A DNA stretch of 64,000 nt from positions 13,146,638 to 13,210,637 of the forward strand of contig JAZAYU010000006.1 in the NCBI GenBank assembly GCA_038501625.1. The letters run 5' to 3'. Within the stretch, counting starts at the first letter, position 1; each line of letters starts with the position of its first letter. The position numbers and the translations under genes were made by a program. This stretch comes from Corbicula japonica. Its lineage: Eukaryota; Mollusca; Bivalvia; Venerida; Cyrenidae. The notes beneath the pieces are model-generated. The model made no database searches and was not told where the DNA came from. It saw only the letters and a program-made list of their open reading frames with translations. Below, one piece after another: positions 31,559 through 44,500 of this stretch.

Positions 31559-34556
31559 GATTAATGACAATTTTATTAATTAACACAATATCCATGGTTC
31601 TAGACTTTAAAATTACTAATTTACCGGTCTGAAGAGATGAAGTGTCAGCTCTGATTTAAATGTTAAATCTTCAATCTACACTAGTGACCTGGCTGGTATA
31701 ACCTACCAAGGAGATGCAAATATGAATGTTGTTTTAGTTTGAATACAAAAACAGCCTGAACATTACTACACACTGTGGCAGCCAAGTCCTTTGTTCATTC
31801 AGTCTGAATTTAGTTTTTATCCAGATATATCCAAAATAAGTTTACTTTCTGGCACATTCCATCCACGACTTCCACATGTAATTTCTGAATTTAACATGTC
31901 TGTAAGCTATCCAAACTAAGTTTTGATCCTTTTCGCAAAGTTAAGCTCAATAAACTTGCTAAAATAAAGAGTAATCCCATAAAATTCACAGTCTTTTTTA
32001 GTTTCAAGAATTCTTGCTGCAGACATCCGCGTTATTGTTGTACTAGCGAGTTAGATAAACTCAAAGATTTTTATTACACAGAAAGAAATCACAAAAAAGG
32101 GGCAACATGGACTTATTCTCTGCCGCTTTGCTTAAATGGACCTCGTGTCCAATGTCACACTATCTATTATTATTTTTATCCATAAAAAACGACTTAGAAA
32201 TTCAAAAATGGCGGCATTTTTAATTTTAAAAGGAAGTGATTCAATTCATATTGGACCAATTCATTATCCAATCAGAATCAAGAGATCTCATATTGGCTCA
32301 GTAAAACCCGTATTGGCTCAGGTTATCTCGTATTGGCCCAGTTGAGATTTCATATGAATTGGGTGAAAGCCATATAAGGTGGACTGAATTGCACATATTG
32401 TGTCAATATTATTTAAGTTAATTAATAATTCCTTTTTATTGAAATTACTTCTTGTTTATTTGTTATTGTCTGCTTAGCATGACGAACTGGTTTACAATTC
32501 CCCATTTTATCTTAACGTGTACACGATGGCAAGGAGGCAATTCTCGTTTAGGCATATTATTTTGTGAAAAACATTGCTAATGGGATTTTGAATTGCTTTT
32601 TGGTACTAGTTCTACGACACTTTCAAGATTTTAGTCGTTAATTGTTCCATTTTACATATTGCAACTGTTTTTGTGAAAAGTCTAGTGTCGACACTTATGT
32701 AAAAAAATAGGTATTGAAAATACACGTTCGAATACCGCCTGGGGAATTCGCAGAAGTAGCGTATAATTTTATGGTTATCTTAATAAAAACTAAATTTCAA
32801 AAAAATGTTATTGCTCGATTATATTTAACACGATGTCTCTCTTTCTTTGAATTCGGACTATACTTTTGTCGGGTTTGTCGGAAACCAAGGGAGATATCTG
32901 TACCGTCACTTATTTTATTTTGCTATTTTTGTCTTTCTTTTTGTTTAATTATTTAAAAAAGATCAAATTATATTAATCAAATATTTAAATACTAGTTTGC
33001 TTTATTTTAATACTGTATAGCGCTCAATATTGGCGGTGTCAATGTGTGCGTATTTAGAAGTGTTTTAAATTAGCGGGGTCATAAATTGGCGCAAACAAAC
33101 CAGAAAGCCAAAAGTAAACCCTTGATGAAAAATGGCAGGTCTAAAATTAGCGTTAACAAAGACCGTCAATGTTAAACCCTAGTAGAAAAAGTCTAGTTAA
33201 AAATATTCTTACTTTCGCATGTTCTGTAGTAATTTTATTTAATCATCATTATCATAATTTTTGATTTATAATTGATTGTAATAAGAATGTGTCGACCAAG
33301 GCGAATAAGTAAGTTTGATGAGCTTGTTCATGGAATATGTTAGAAATGTAAATCTATGCCCACCCAGAAAAGACCCAGGTTAAGCGAAATCAAACATATA
33401 CACTTAAACACTTGATCTGTCTCAGATAGGCGATATCTTTTTTCGTGTTTTGGTTGTAGCAGTCGGGGTAGGGAGACTTAATGTAAACTATTGATCGTCA
33501 AGGTTTGAAAAAGTGGCATTTTATAAATTTTCTGATAGGACAAAGTTTATTTGGTTAACTTAACCAAAATCATTATTCAACATCTGGAAAAATATGATTA
33601 GCTAAATATTGTTCTCAATAATATTTACTGTCTATGCAAATTAATTTTACGGCTTCACTAGACACAGACAAGTTTGGCGAATGCAGAACACTGATGGCAG
33701 CAATAGTAAATATATCAAATTAGAGTCTAAATGTTCTTGATTAAACTCAGATGCGAAGCAATGCACGTTTCAGTGCAATATTTCTAAATAAACATTGTTG
33801 CTTTGGGGGAGAATTATGTTCAGTAAATAATTCTGTCGAGAACTTGCATCGTAAATGACAGTGCGTCAATATCCTTTAAATTCCACCAGCAATTATGACC
33901 TTACCGTGCCTAAATCTTGCTGCAGTAATTTGGTTTAATGACTAGATGTTACTGCAACTTCCTGTTTTTAATGAGAACTAGACAAGCAATAGGCAAGAGT
34001 CTAGCCGAGATAAATGTAGCATTAGAAAGGTATTTAGTGGAACCGGTGTTGATAATTTAAAATCCTCTTTCTTTCATCGTCGATTGCTTTTGACCATTTC
34101 CATTGAATAGCAAAGATCTATGACATTTTAAGTTATTAAACACGTTAAGTCTAGTAAAAACAGTTTCACATAACTGCGTCTACATAAAATACGTTTGCGT
34201 TTGTAAGTACGAAAAGAGACATTGTACGAGTGGTATTTAACGACTCAAAATAATAACAAACTGTCACCAATTCGCTAAAATCTAGAAAAACTAAACGTTT
34301 GACCTGTTATTTATTTGAAACAAGTTTTACAATCGCATAAAAATAGGGTTCTATAAAATATTATGATAGGATGAATGTTACATTATATATTATGGTAGCC
34401 GCACTTTTCTAAATATACACCATCGTACTGTGACATTACTGGCTTGATTATTGAGCTTTTGCTATAAAACTTTCAATAAAACATGCAATAAATACAAACT
34501 GATTTATCAGTAAGACATTGTTCAAAATGACAGACTCCTACAGAATACAAATTCAC
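31559..34556. other. No gene seen; contains CATATTGG motif cluster
   Basis: AT-rich. Around 32240-32375 five or more copies of TATTGG-CC/CT alternate with CAATTCATAT. The open frame at 32714-32956 starts without a clear context and has no recognisable domain. Confidence 0.4.
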
Positions 34557-34564
34557 AACATCAG

Positions 34565-34800
34565 TCAATAACGCGTATGACCTCCTTCATCTCATGGAGG
34601 TAAAACAGTTCTGAACGACTAATTGAGGAATCCTAGCCCATTTCGTACGCGTCTTCCAAGTTCAGACCTCACATATTTTCAATTGCTTGAAGGTGTGGAA
34701 GGACAACCGGAACAAGTACTTGTCGCTGATATTCCTCACAATTTAGGTTCCCTTGGATTAAAACTGCTGCGGTCTTCGAATTGCACTTGCATCATAGAAG
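34565..34800 (-). pseudogene. Tc1-like transposase C-terminal remnant
   Basis: On the minus strand, frames broken by stops and shifts read, in order: AAVLIQGNLNCEEYQRQVL, PVVLPHLQAIENM, KWARIPQLVVQNCFTSM and finally GGHTRY followed by TGA (34565-34567). These match the end of Tc1-like transposases (the GNLT-Y-IL strand, the P-LQ helix, the W-IPQ-SM helix and the conserved GGHTRY tail). The catalytic DNA-PH segment between the second and third blocks is deleted. The plus-strand open frame 34623-34850 is only its antisense shadow. A second copy lies at 56359-56594 in the duplicated block. Confidence 0.8.
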
Positions 34801-37800
34801 TCGATAAATTAACAGTGTATACATGTAATCAAGACTTTAGTGTCATATGAAAGGTATAGCAGTAGGAATTTCGTTCTTACAAATATGAAAAATATTGGGA
34901 GGAAGAAAGCGTATACTTAAAATGCTGTTAAGTATATCAATAAATTGTGTTTTTATTATACCACATTTGTAAGTATTCTCATTTCTGTTATTATTTTTGC
35001 GGCTGAACATTACAATAATGTATTAATGTTGTAATTTCTAATAATATAAACTATTATCAAACGAATTTTATCAATATTCTAAATGAGCAAGTAATTAACA
35101 AGTCATGCGTAACACTTGCAATCTTGAAGTTATACATCAATTTGATACAGATGGTATATTGTATGATGGAATAAAGCAAAATTTAAATATGGATACTAGG
35201 TAGAATGTAGAGAAAATAGATAACGGATATTATAAAAGAATTATACTCCTCATATCCCTAATTACATAAAGACTAATTCTTCCAGTTATTTGAATATATT
35301 TATTTTTGATCTCTCTGAATAATAACGAAAATTCACAATTTCATTGATATGTGTCATCATCATACATGATTATTTTTCCTCAATGTAGTTTTACCACATA
35401 ACTTCCGGTGTTGGAGTGTTATAACAAAGCTCATATGTTTTTGATATATAACTAGTTTTCCTAATCACGTTAGGAAACATAGGATTTTTTCGTCAGAGTG
35501 AAGAATATATATATGTAAATATTCGCAAAAACAAAGTTTGACACATTTTCTGTGAAATTTGTGATTGAATCTGATTTTGGACATGGTATTGCTGTCTTCA
35601 ACTTCAATAATATCCTCAAATTTTACTAAAATGTCTCATATTTCTAAAAACGAAACGTTTTTACAATTAGTCTTGATCTATTTAGTTAAACTCATAGGAA
35701 ATGATTATTCATTGATATGTGAAATCATACACGATTATATTTCCTCAATGTAGTTTTACTGTTGTAAACCGTAACTGTAATATTTTTTTGCAAATGCTTT
35801 TTAGTCACGGACATAACAATTATGAAGTTTGAAGATTTACGGGCATCATTGCTGCATCTTTCATTTGAAGCGATTTTAACAGCGTGTTAACATTTTGATT
35901 TGTCATCTACAGGTCAAACCAACATGAAAATACAGAACAAAATTTTGTACCGACGCTTATACACAGTGTACCGCTGGTCACATTGACTGTGGCTATTTTT
36001 GTTAATTATGAGGTCTCTGCATTGAACGTAGCTTTTTACTCTGGTAGAAACCACTTACCTTTTTCAGGCGACAACACTATCGTAAAATAATAAACAAAAT
36101 GCTGCCCTTTAGTTACTGTGGATTCTGAAAAATAAAAAAATAAAACGTAAGAACAGCTTGAGAAAATCATTGAGAACATAGTTTTTTTAATTTGTTATTT
36201 ATTCCACTACGTTTAACCCAAAGTGACCTTCATGTAATTGCTCTTACGGGTCCAATAGATGTTTACCTTGAAAACAACAAATCACGACACAAATAAAAAT
36301 ATTGAAATATCAGCTTGATTTAGAATGTTCATGGTGAACTTAACTGTCCAGAATGAACGCAACTCGTTATCTACACATGCAAACAGCACACAGTATGGTC
36401 TGTCACAAAAGACCTGGTTTATATATGACGGTAAACGTTTAATGCAGTATTTTCAATTACATTCAACTCCATGGACAGCGGCGAATTGTCTCAAGACAAA
36501 AAACAAATACAAGAACTAATAATATTACTTTTTATGTCAGAAAGTCTAAAATATAAAGTTTAACGATTCCTGTCAAAGCAGACTTCAAGGGCAAACACTA
36601 AAACGCAGGAATGATATCCTTGAGGTAAATAAACAATACTTACAGCCGTAAGTTAGCTGGAAATTATTAGCTGGAATATTTAAACTACCAAAAATTGGTA
36701 TCTTAATATCTATAAACAAACGCATCATGCTCAACGTCCATCAAATCTCAAAGCTTATTCAGTTTCTCGGCCGCTCATGTTACAAACAGCCCTGTGGTGA
36801 TACTGACATAGATAAAACAAACCGAACACGACACACATGAAAAAAAAGAATCGTTAGTCTACATGTACTCTAGTTTTGTTTTGTTTGGTTAATGTTGTCT
36901 GATGTCGCATTTTATTTCTTGACAATTAACGTTAATTTTGCGTGCGTTCTTTCCTTGGTGGGTGCGCATGTGTGACAGTTATTTGCTTTTATTCTCAGTC
37001 TCATTTTCTTTGCACTTTTGCATGCTCCAAACAAATATGTATCCTTTCAAGTTTAAGGAAAAGAGAAATTAATGTGATGACTAATATACTCTATCTTTCC
37101 CTCATTTTGTCAGATTGGTCTTCAGTAAAGAAAACCAGGGAAACATACGGAACTGTGGATGATTGAAATGTCTTCATAGTAAACAATATTAACAATTAAT
37201 GCGAATTTCATCCTTTTATCGCTTTTCAGCAGATTAAATCCTTACTAGTTGATGGCTTATTTTCTGAGTTGATATTTCACTTTGACACACAAAGAAATGA
37301 ATGTGATCTGCTTCTAACGAGGTTTTGTACTATACAGTACTATAAATTTTATCGCTTTTTTAAATGTGTTTATACTGTTTCCTGTATATAATCGGTTATC
37401 GGTAATCACGTCATCATACTGCACAAACAACGTTACTGTGATATTGTGTTTATCATATCTAGGAAGCACTGGAACAAAAATGAAACATTGACATGCGAAA
37501 CAATCAGAAGGTCAGAATGAGGTCAAAGCTTTTTTACGGGAACTCATTTTGGATCAGTCAGCGTTTATCACTGTTGATAAAAGTTCTTTTATTTTTTAAC
37601 AGTTTGACGTAGAAAATGGTTCGTTTCAGACCAATTTGTACCAAGAACTCTCTAAAACTGCAAAAATAGTGCGAAGTACTTCTATAACCGAGGGGAAAAT
37701 TTTAGCAATTGTTTAATGGTTTTTGCCAGGTGGTGCACAGATTTCAACGTATAAACTTCTAAACTTAACAATAACTAGTTCAACTTTGCGATAAATATAA

Positions 37801-39447
37801 TATAAAGATATTAAAACTTAACTGATTGACATGTGAATGTTTTGATGAAAACAACAATAAAAAAGATTTACCTCTATTATTAACAAATTTGTAATGATCT
37901 CCAATTATTAACTTTGTCTTAACTATTATTGCCAAGTAACGAAAAATTACAATGACTTTTTTTGTATTATTTTTTAACATTTATGTTGAACGCTTTAAAA
38001 TACAAACAAAACCCATGCATTTCAGGAGCTACATTATCAGATACTTCATAAAATATGATATTTCAAAAGACATAGCACTCATATTTTGAAGTCAAGATAT
38101 ATATAGAATGCAAACTTTCTTTGAATAATATTACTTGCACGGGTTGACATTTAGAAAAAAATATTGCATTATGTGTATTTACATGGCAGTAAGAAAAACA
38201 TTTAACCACCCCAACCAAAAACCATAACCATCCAGTTATAGCCAGTCTTGCTGCAATCACACATAGTATGCAAGTCATATAGGATTTGGAACTAAATTAC
38301 TTTTTAGAACACAGCATATTTAAACAAAAGTCTTACTATTTACATTTTAAATAATCCGGCGAAAAATATATCAACAGTGTTATTTTGAATTTATGCTATC
38401 AAATTTTATTAGTTTTCAAGATTTGCACCAAATTTGTAACGTTTTGTAGATGTCAGATATTTTTATAAATGTATATATGATACCTTTGAGAGGTCAAGTC
38501 TTGATCATGGTATTATTTTTTGGCTTCCCACGTATTAAACTTTCGGTGTTTTGCTTTTTCCAGGAATTTTAATTTGAAACTTCAAAACATACTTTCGCAC
38601 GTCAGTTTTTCCTAAACTTTTCCTAAAATTATCTGTATTTTAATTTAAATTAATCAAATACTTTTCATGAATCATTAAAATTGGAATAAATTTATTTAAT
38701 TTAATTGCTGTAACCTTTCTTGGAATAGATTGTGTATGTCTTATAAAAAAAGAAAAAAAGTGACTGCTTCCAATTTTCAAATAATATGTCTTCTTTTTAG
38801 TTATTAAATTAGTTTTATAGTCCTTAAAAAGGTCGTCTTTCTGCAACATTTTTGTGTCATTCATTAGCTGCTTTACTTTCCTTGAAAAGCCTTAGAAGGC
38901 GTGTTTCAGTGCGTAAAATAGTGTTATTGTTCTTAAAATGGTCTCAGATATGCAATTACAGTTTCTCGTGAACTATAATTTTTAAATAATTTGTAACTCT
39001 AATTAACGTGCTCTTTCAGTGGAATTACACGCGACTTCTGGGAAGATATGCTCTCGACACTCCAGGATATAAATGTCAATCTTTGCTTGAAAAAAAAAAG
39101 AACACGGTAATTTGTTGTAAAGAAGCAAGTGACAGCTGGGTTGTACTATGCTGATGAAAGTAAAAACGGATTTTCTCCACTTAAGTAGTTCTAAGTTAAC
39201 AGTATTTCATACATGTATAGTACATTTAACTCCCAATATTGTATAATAATTATTATTCTAGACCTTCACACATCTTATCTGTTAGTAGTTGGAAATAATA
39301 ACAAAATTGCTTTGAATTATCCTGAGTTGACAAGTCATTATGAATTTTAATTGGACATAAAAACTTCTGTACACATCTGTCGTCTGTTTGACTTTTTACC
39401 AATCACATTCCTTTTCAGTGACAATTATTTCAAAGTAAAAAAACTTT
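34801..39447. other. Long stretch without a gene
   Basis: AT-rich. Two items stand out: a direct repeat of about 52 bp (TTCATTGATATGTG ... TTTCCTCAATGTAGTTTTAC) at 35340-35393 and 35708-35759, and the diverged family-F piece at 36310-36500. Other short open frames lack recognisable domains. Confidence 0.45.
36310..36500 (+). repeat. Diverged copy of dispersed repeat family F
   Basis: TTTAATGCAGTATTTTCAAT and GGACAGCGGCG align in order with TTCAATGCGGTATTTTAAG and TCAGCGGCG at about 11330-11380. The open frame across it (36325-36519) is therefore probably not a gene. Confidence 0.5.
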
Positions 39448-39529
39448 AGGTGTGTGAAGTTGGCAATGAGTAATGAGTAGGGAATTGGATATTCAATATC
39501 CAGCTGAAATCGAATCCACTGCCAGCAGT

Positions 39530-40548
39530 GAGTTGGGTATTCGCTTAACACACACAGCGAATACCCTAATAAGATCGAATCCACAGCCAGCTGTGAGTTG
39601 GGTATTCGTTCTACACTGACAGCGAATACCCTAATGAGATCGAATCCACAGCCAGCTGTGAGTTGGGTATTCGCTCTACACTAACAGCGAATACCCTAAT
39701 GAGATCGAATCCACAGCCAGCAGTGAGTTGGGTATTCGCTTTACAACCATAGCGAATAACCTAATGAGATCGAATCCACAGCCAGCTGTGAGTTGGGTAT
39801 TCGTTCTACACTGACAGCGAATACCCTAATGAGATCGAATCCACTGCCAGCTGTGGGTTAGATATTCGCTCTACACGAACAGCGAATACCCTAATGAAAT
39901 CGAATCCACTGCCAGCTGTGAGTTGGGTATTCGCGTTGCACAAACAGCGAATACCCTAATGAGATCGAATCCACAGCCAGCTGTGAGTTGGGTTTTCGTT
40001 CTACACTGACAGCGAATACCCTAATGAGATCGAATCCACTGCCAGCTGTGAGTTGGGTATTCGCGTTGCACAAACAGCGAATACCCTTTTGAGATCGAAT
40101 CCACAGCCAGCTGTGAGTTGGGTATTCGTTCTACACTGACAGCGAATACCCTAATGAGATCGAATCCACAGCCAGCAGTGAGTTGGGTATTCGTTTTACA
40201 CACACTGCGAATACCCAAATGAGATCGAATCCACTGCCAGCCGTGAGTTGGGTATTCGCTTTACACAAACAGCGAAAACCCTAATGAGATCGAATCCACT
40301 GCCAGCAGTGAGTTGGGTATTCGCTTTACACACACAGCGAATACCCTAATGAGATCGAATCCACTGCCAGCAGTGAGTTGGGTAGTCGCTTTACACACAC
40401 AGCGAATACCCTAATGAGATCGAATCCACAGCCAGCAGTGAGTTGGGTATTCGCTTTACACAAACAGCGAATACCCTAATGAGGTCGAATCCACTGCCAG
40501 CTGTTAGTTGGGTATTCGCTTTACACAAACAGCGAATACCCTATGGAA
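39530..40548 (+). repeat. Left-arm array of 65-bp palindromic monomers
   Basis: Each monomer contains GGGTATTCGC, a 12-base spacer (TTTACACACACA and variants) and GCGAATACCC, a 10-bp perfect inverted repeat, then TAATGAGATCGAATCCACAG and CCAGC-GTGAGTT. Two spacer types (TCTACACTGACA and TTTACACAAACA) and two CAGC variants alternate along the array. Confidence 0.95.
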
Positions 40549-41689
40549 GTTGTCCGGAATAAACTATCATAGGGTGATCCGGATCTGCCATTTTTATGAT
40601 GTAGTGTATTTTCACGTCATTTCTTTATTTACTTACTGTTATTTTTAGTAACTTATTTGTACCTTTATTCTGAATGGATGTGACTGTTTTTTTTTAACAA
40701 TTTTGAATAAATATCTTGCAGTTGCTTAAGAAAACAGAATTTTACTTTGAAAATTCTTGGTTAACTTTCAGTGACCGGAAATTATTCAGACTTATTTTTT
40801 TTTAACTCTGGAAGTTATTTCCAGGCGATAACCGGAAATGATCCGGAATAGACCATGTTGGGGTGATCCGGAACTGCCCATTTTTGGTATTTTATTGAAA
40901 TAAACGCAATGAGCAGCATTGCTGCGTGTTTCTTCAATGAGTAGGGCATTCGCTCAAAACTCATTAGGGTATTCGCTGTATGTGTAGAGCGAATACCCAA
41001 CTCTCCGCTGGCAGTGGATTCGATCTCATTAGGGTATTCAGTACCAGTGTAGAACGAATAACCAACTCACAGCTGTCAGTGGATTCGATCTCATTAGGGT
41101 ATTCGCTGTCAGTGTAGTACGAATACCCAACTCACTAATGGCACTGGATTTGATCTCACTTTTGGTATTCCCCTTTTGTGTAAATTGAATACCCAACTCA
41201 CTGCTGTCGGTGGATTCGGTCTCATTACGGGATTTGCTGTGAGTTTAAAGCGAATACCCAATTCATTACACAAACTCACTGCTGCTCATTGCGTTTATTT
41301 CAATAAAATACTGAAAATGGTTAGTTCCGGATCACCCCAACATGGTCTATTCCGGATCACTTCCGGTTATCGCCTGGATATAACTTCCCGAGTCCAAAAA
41401 TATAACTCCGGTTAATTTCCGGCCACTAAAAGTTAACCAACAATTTTCAAAGTAAAATTCGCCCTTCTTAAGCAACAGCAAGATATTCCTTCAAAATGGT
41501 TAAAAAAACAGTCACTTCCATTCGGAGTAAAAGTACAAATTGGTTACTAAAAATAAGAGTAAGTAAATAAAGAAATGACGTGAAAATACACTACAACATA
41601 AAAAAAACAGTTCCGGATCACCCCATCACAGTTTATTCCGGACCACTTCCATAGGGTATTTGGCGTTTGTGTAAAGCAAATATCCAACT

Positions 41690-43190
41690 CGATCTCATTA
41701 GGGTATTCGCTGTTTGTGTAAAGCGAATACCCAACTCACTGCTGGCTGTGGATTCGATCTCATTAGGGTATTCGCTGTGTGTGTAAAGCGAATACCCAAT
41801 TCACTGCTGGCAGTGGATTCGATCTCATTAGGGTATTCGCTGTCAGTGTAGAACGAATACCCAACTCACAGCTGGGTGTGGATTCAATCTCATTAGGGTA
41901 TTCGCTGTCAGTGTAGAACGAATACCCAACTCACAGCTGGCTGTGGATTCGATCTCATTAGGGTATTAGCTGTTTGTGTAAAGCGAATACCCAACTCACT
42001 GCTGGCTGTGGATTCGATCTCATTAGGGTATTCGCTGTTTGTGTAAAGTGAATACCCAACTCACTGCTGGCTGTGGATTCGATCTCAAAAGGGTATTCGC
42101 TGTCAGTGTAGAACGAATACCCAACTCACAGCTGACTTTGAATTCGATCTCATTAGGATATTCGCATTTGTGTTAAACGAATACCCAACTCACTGCTGGC
42201 AGTGGATTCGATCTCATTAGGGTATTCGCTGTGTGTGCAAAGCGAATACCCAACTCACAGCTGGCAGTGGATTCGATCTCATTCGGGTATTCGCTGTCAG
42301 TGTAGAACGAATACCCAACTCACAGCTGGCTGTGGATTCGATCTCATTAGGGTATTCGCTGTGTGTGTAAAGCGAATACCCAACTCACTGCTGGCTGTGG
42401 ATTCGATCTCATTAGGGTATGCGCTGTTAGTGTAGAGCGAATACCTAACTCACAGCTGGCTGTGGATTCGATCTCATTAGGGTATTCGCTGTCAGTGTAG
42501 AACGAATACCCAACTCACAGCTGGCAGTGAATTCGATCTCATTAGGGTATTCGCTGTGTGTGTAAAGCGAATACCCAACTCACTGCTGGCAGTGGATTCG
42601 ATCTCATTAGGGTATTCGCTGTCAGTGTAGAACGAATACCCAACTCACAGCTGGCTGTGGATTCGATCTCATTAGGGTATTCGCTGTCAGTGTAGAACGA
42701 ATACCCAACTCACAGCTGGCTGTGGATTCGATCTCATTAGGGTATTCGCTGTTTGCGCAAAGCGAATACCCAACTCACAGCTGGCAGTGGATTCGATCTC
42801 ATTAGGGTATTCGCTGTTTGTGCAAAGCGAATACCCATCTCACTGCTGGCTGTGGATTCGATCTCATTAGGGTATTCGCTGTCAGTGTAGAGCGAATACC
42901 CAACTCACAGCTGGCTGTGGATTCGATCTCATTAGGGTATTCGCTGTCAGTGTAGAACGAATACCCAACTCACAGCTGGCTGTGGATTCGATCTCATTAG
43001 GGTATTCGCTGTGTGTGTAAAGCGAATACCCAACTCACTGCTGGCTGTGGATTCAATCTCATTAGGGTATTCGCTGTTAGTGTAGAGCGAATACCCAACT
43101 CACAGCTGGCTGTGGATTCGATCTCATTAGGGTATTCGCTGTGTGTGTAAAGCGAATACCCAACTCACTGCTGGCAGTGGATTCGATTTC
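41690..43190 (-). repeat. Right-arm array of 65-bp palindromic monomers
   Basis: Same monomer as the left arm but in inverted orientation, about 23 units. Open frames such as 42202-42435 are produced by the array and are not genes. A few units of the same orientation lie at the centre (about 40945-41265). Confidence 0.95.
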
Positions 43191-43257
43191 AGCTGGATAT
43201 TGAATATCCAATTCCCTACTCATTACTCATTGCCAACTTCACACACCTAAAAACTTT

Positions 43258-44083
43258 AGCAATGATTAAGGGATTATTTGAGATAAGCACGCTAGTAATG
43301 ACCAAGTTCTTCTTTTATCCACAGCCTGATGTTGCATTTCAAATTTTTAAAAAGGAAACTAAATCTAAAAGTTAATTTACTTTGGTGTTTAAGAATTCAC
43401 CTAACTGTGAGAAATAGCTCACCCGACAGAGATCAAAACAAGAACAAATACTTAGTAACAAACTACGTAAAAACTTACTGTCTACACCATGTAACGCAAC
43501 ACAATCTGTATGTGTCGTCTTCGTAAAGAACAATTAAATTTCTAAAAACAATACGACGTTTAAAGATTAACAGAGTTATGTACTGAATAAGAAGAAAGGC
43601 GAATGAATTTTGTTAATTCTCTAATTATAAGTCCCAAAGGTTATTCCGGAGGAAAGAAAAAAAGAGTTGGTTAGGTTCATTACCATTGTTTTATGTTTCT
43701 TGGCATGGTATGTGATTGTTTACTGCCGACCTGTTTGACATAGAAACTAAGCCGCAACTATTATCAGACAACGGTATTTTCCAACAACATTGACCTGGCA
43801 CTCTTGCATTTGACTCCATATTCGTTAAATTTCGTAAACATTACGATCTACGTTGAATCGGTAGTCCGGCATCTATTCCAATACACCACACATCACTGGG
43901 GTGTAAATTGAATAAATATATCGGCGTATTCGCTGATACCCGTGTTTATCCAATGACATTTACGAAAATTAATGAAGTGCCAGGTCAATATTGTTGGACT
44001 TTTTTAATAATTTTGCAATGTTTTCATTGGCGTGTTTACATTGACGTTATATGAAAACATTGAAATAATATTTTAATCGTTGT
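43258..44083. other. No gene seen
   Basis: Flank of the foldback element; no domain, RNA or repeat was recognised. Confidence 0.4.
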
Positions 44084-44280
44084 TAAGGTGGGTCGATACC
44101 TTTGACCGAAAAAATAGAAGTTGTCCGATCATTTTGAAATTTGGCAGGTTGATAGAGTTTGACGTCCCGCGTTGCATAGCAACGTCTGTATTCCTCTGAC
44201 GTCACGTAAATCACCACAAACGCGCCCCCTAGCGGCGTTCTTCTAGAATCATCACGCCGGTCACTTATTTGCATATATCT
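44084..44280. repeat. GC-richer patch, probable repeat end
   Basis: Begins TTAAGGTGGGTCGATACC, close to the TTAAGGTA ends of other elements here, and continues with GACGTC-rich sequence and CGCCCCCTAGCGGCG. The composition differs from its surroundings. No matching inverted end was found, so the element type is open. Confidence 0.35.
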
Positions 44281-44439
44281 TTATTGTCTGTCATCCGATA
44301 GTTATTCTGTAAATTTTATTGTGTAGATAATTAAATTCTCTTTCCGCCCATAACTTATTCTTAGTGTTTGATTCATTATAAATGATCCGTATTTGTTCCG
44401 AATGGCCGGAGCGGCGTGTAAAACGTTAACTTATTGCAG

Positions 44440-44500
44440 ACGCGTTTTTCATAGTTGGGAGCCGGACGCGTTAGCCATTGAGCTATCAGGGCGAGGTGAT
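44440..44500 (-). other. tRNA-like 5' half
   Basis: The minus strand reads CCCTGATAGCTCAATGGCTA then ACGCGTCCGGCTCCCAACTA, a D-arm and anticodon arm like a tRNA 5' half. No B box or closing acceptor strand follows, so it is a fragment or a chance match. Confidence 0.35.

Larger units (their letters stand above)
30492..42206 (+). repeat. First copy of an 11.7-kb near-identical duplication
   Basis: Every landmark from 30492 to 42206 recurs at +21794 in 52286-64000, with no offset change and hence no net indel. At least two single-base differences are visible (G34840/C56634 and T41974/C63768). The second copy runs off the window, so the true length is greater. Confidence 0.97.
39448..43248. mobile_element. 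3.8-kb foldback (Mutator-like) element with 9-bp target duplication
   Basis: The element starts AGGTGTGTGAAGTTGGCAAT and ends with its exact complement; the first 100 or so bases of the two arms match almost perfectly. AAAAACTTT flanks it directly on both sides (39439-39447 and 43249-43257). A 9-bp duplication and long arms made of tandem repeats are hallmarks of Foldback/Mutator-group elements, as in Drosophila FB. The left arm carries about 16 units of a 65-bp repeat (about 39530-40548) and the right arm about 23 in inverted orientation (about 41690-43190). Inside these lie matching non-repeated arm segments (40550-40925 and 41275-41650) and a short central array. No transposase is encoded, so it is non-autonomous. 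Confidence 0.88.

Noticed and set aside
34623..34850. 75-codon plus-strand open frame
   Set aside because: Antisense to a recognisable Tc1-like C-terminus on the minus strand.
39530..43190. CRISPR-like or centromeric satellite array
   Set aside because: Orientation flips at the centre and the whole is bounded by matching inverted ends with a 9-bp target duplication, so it is the body of a foldback transposon.
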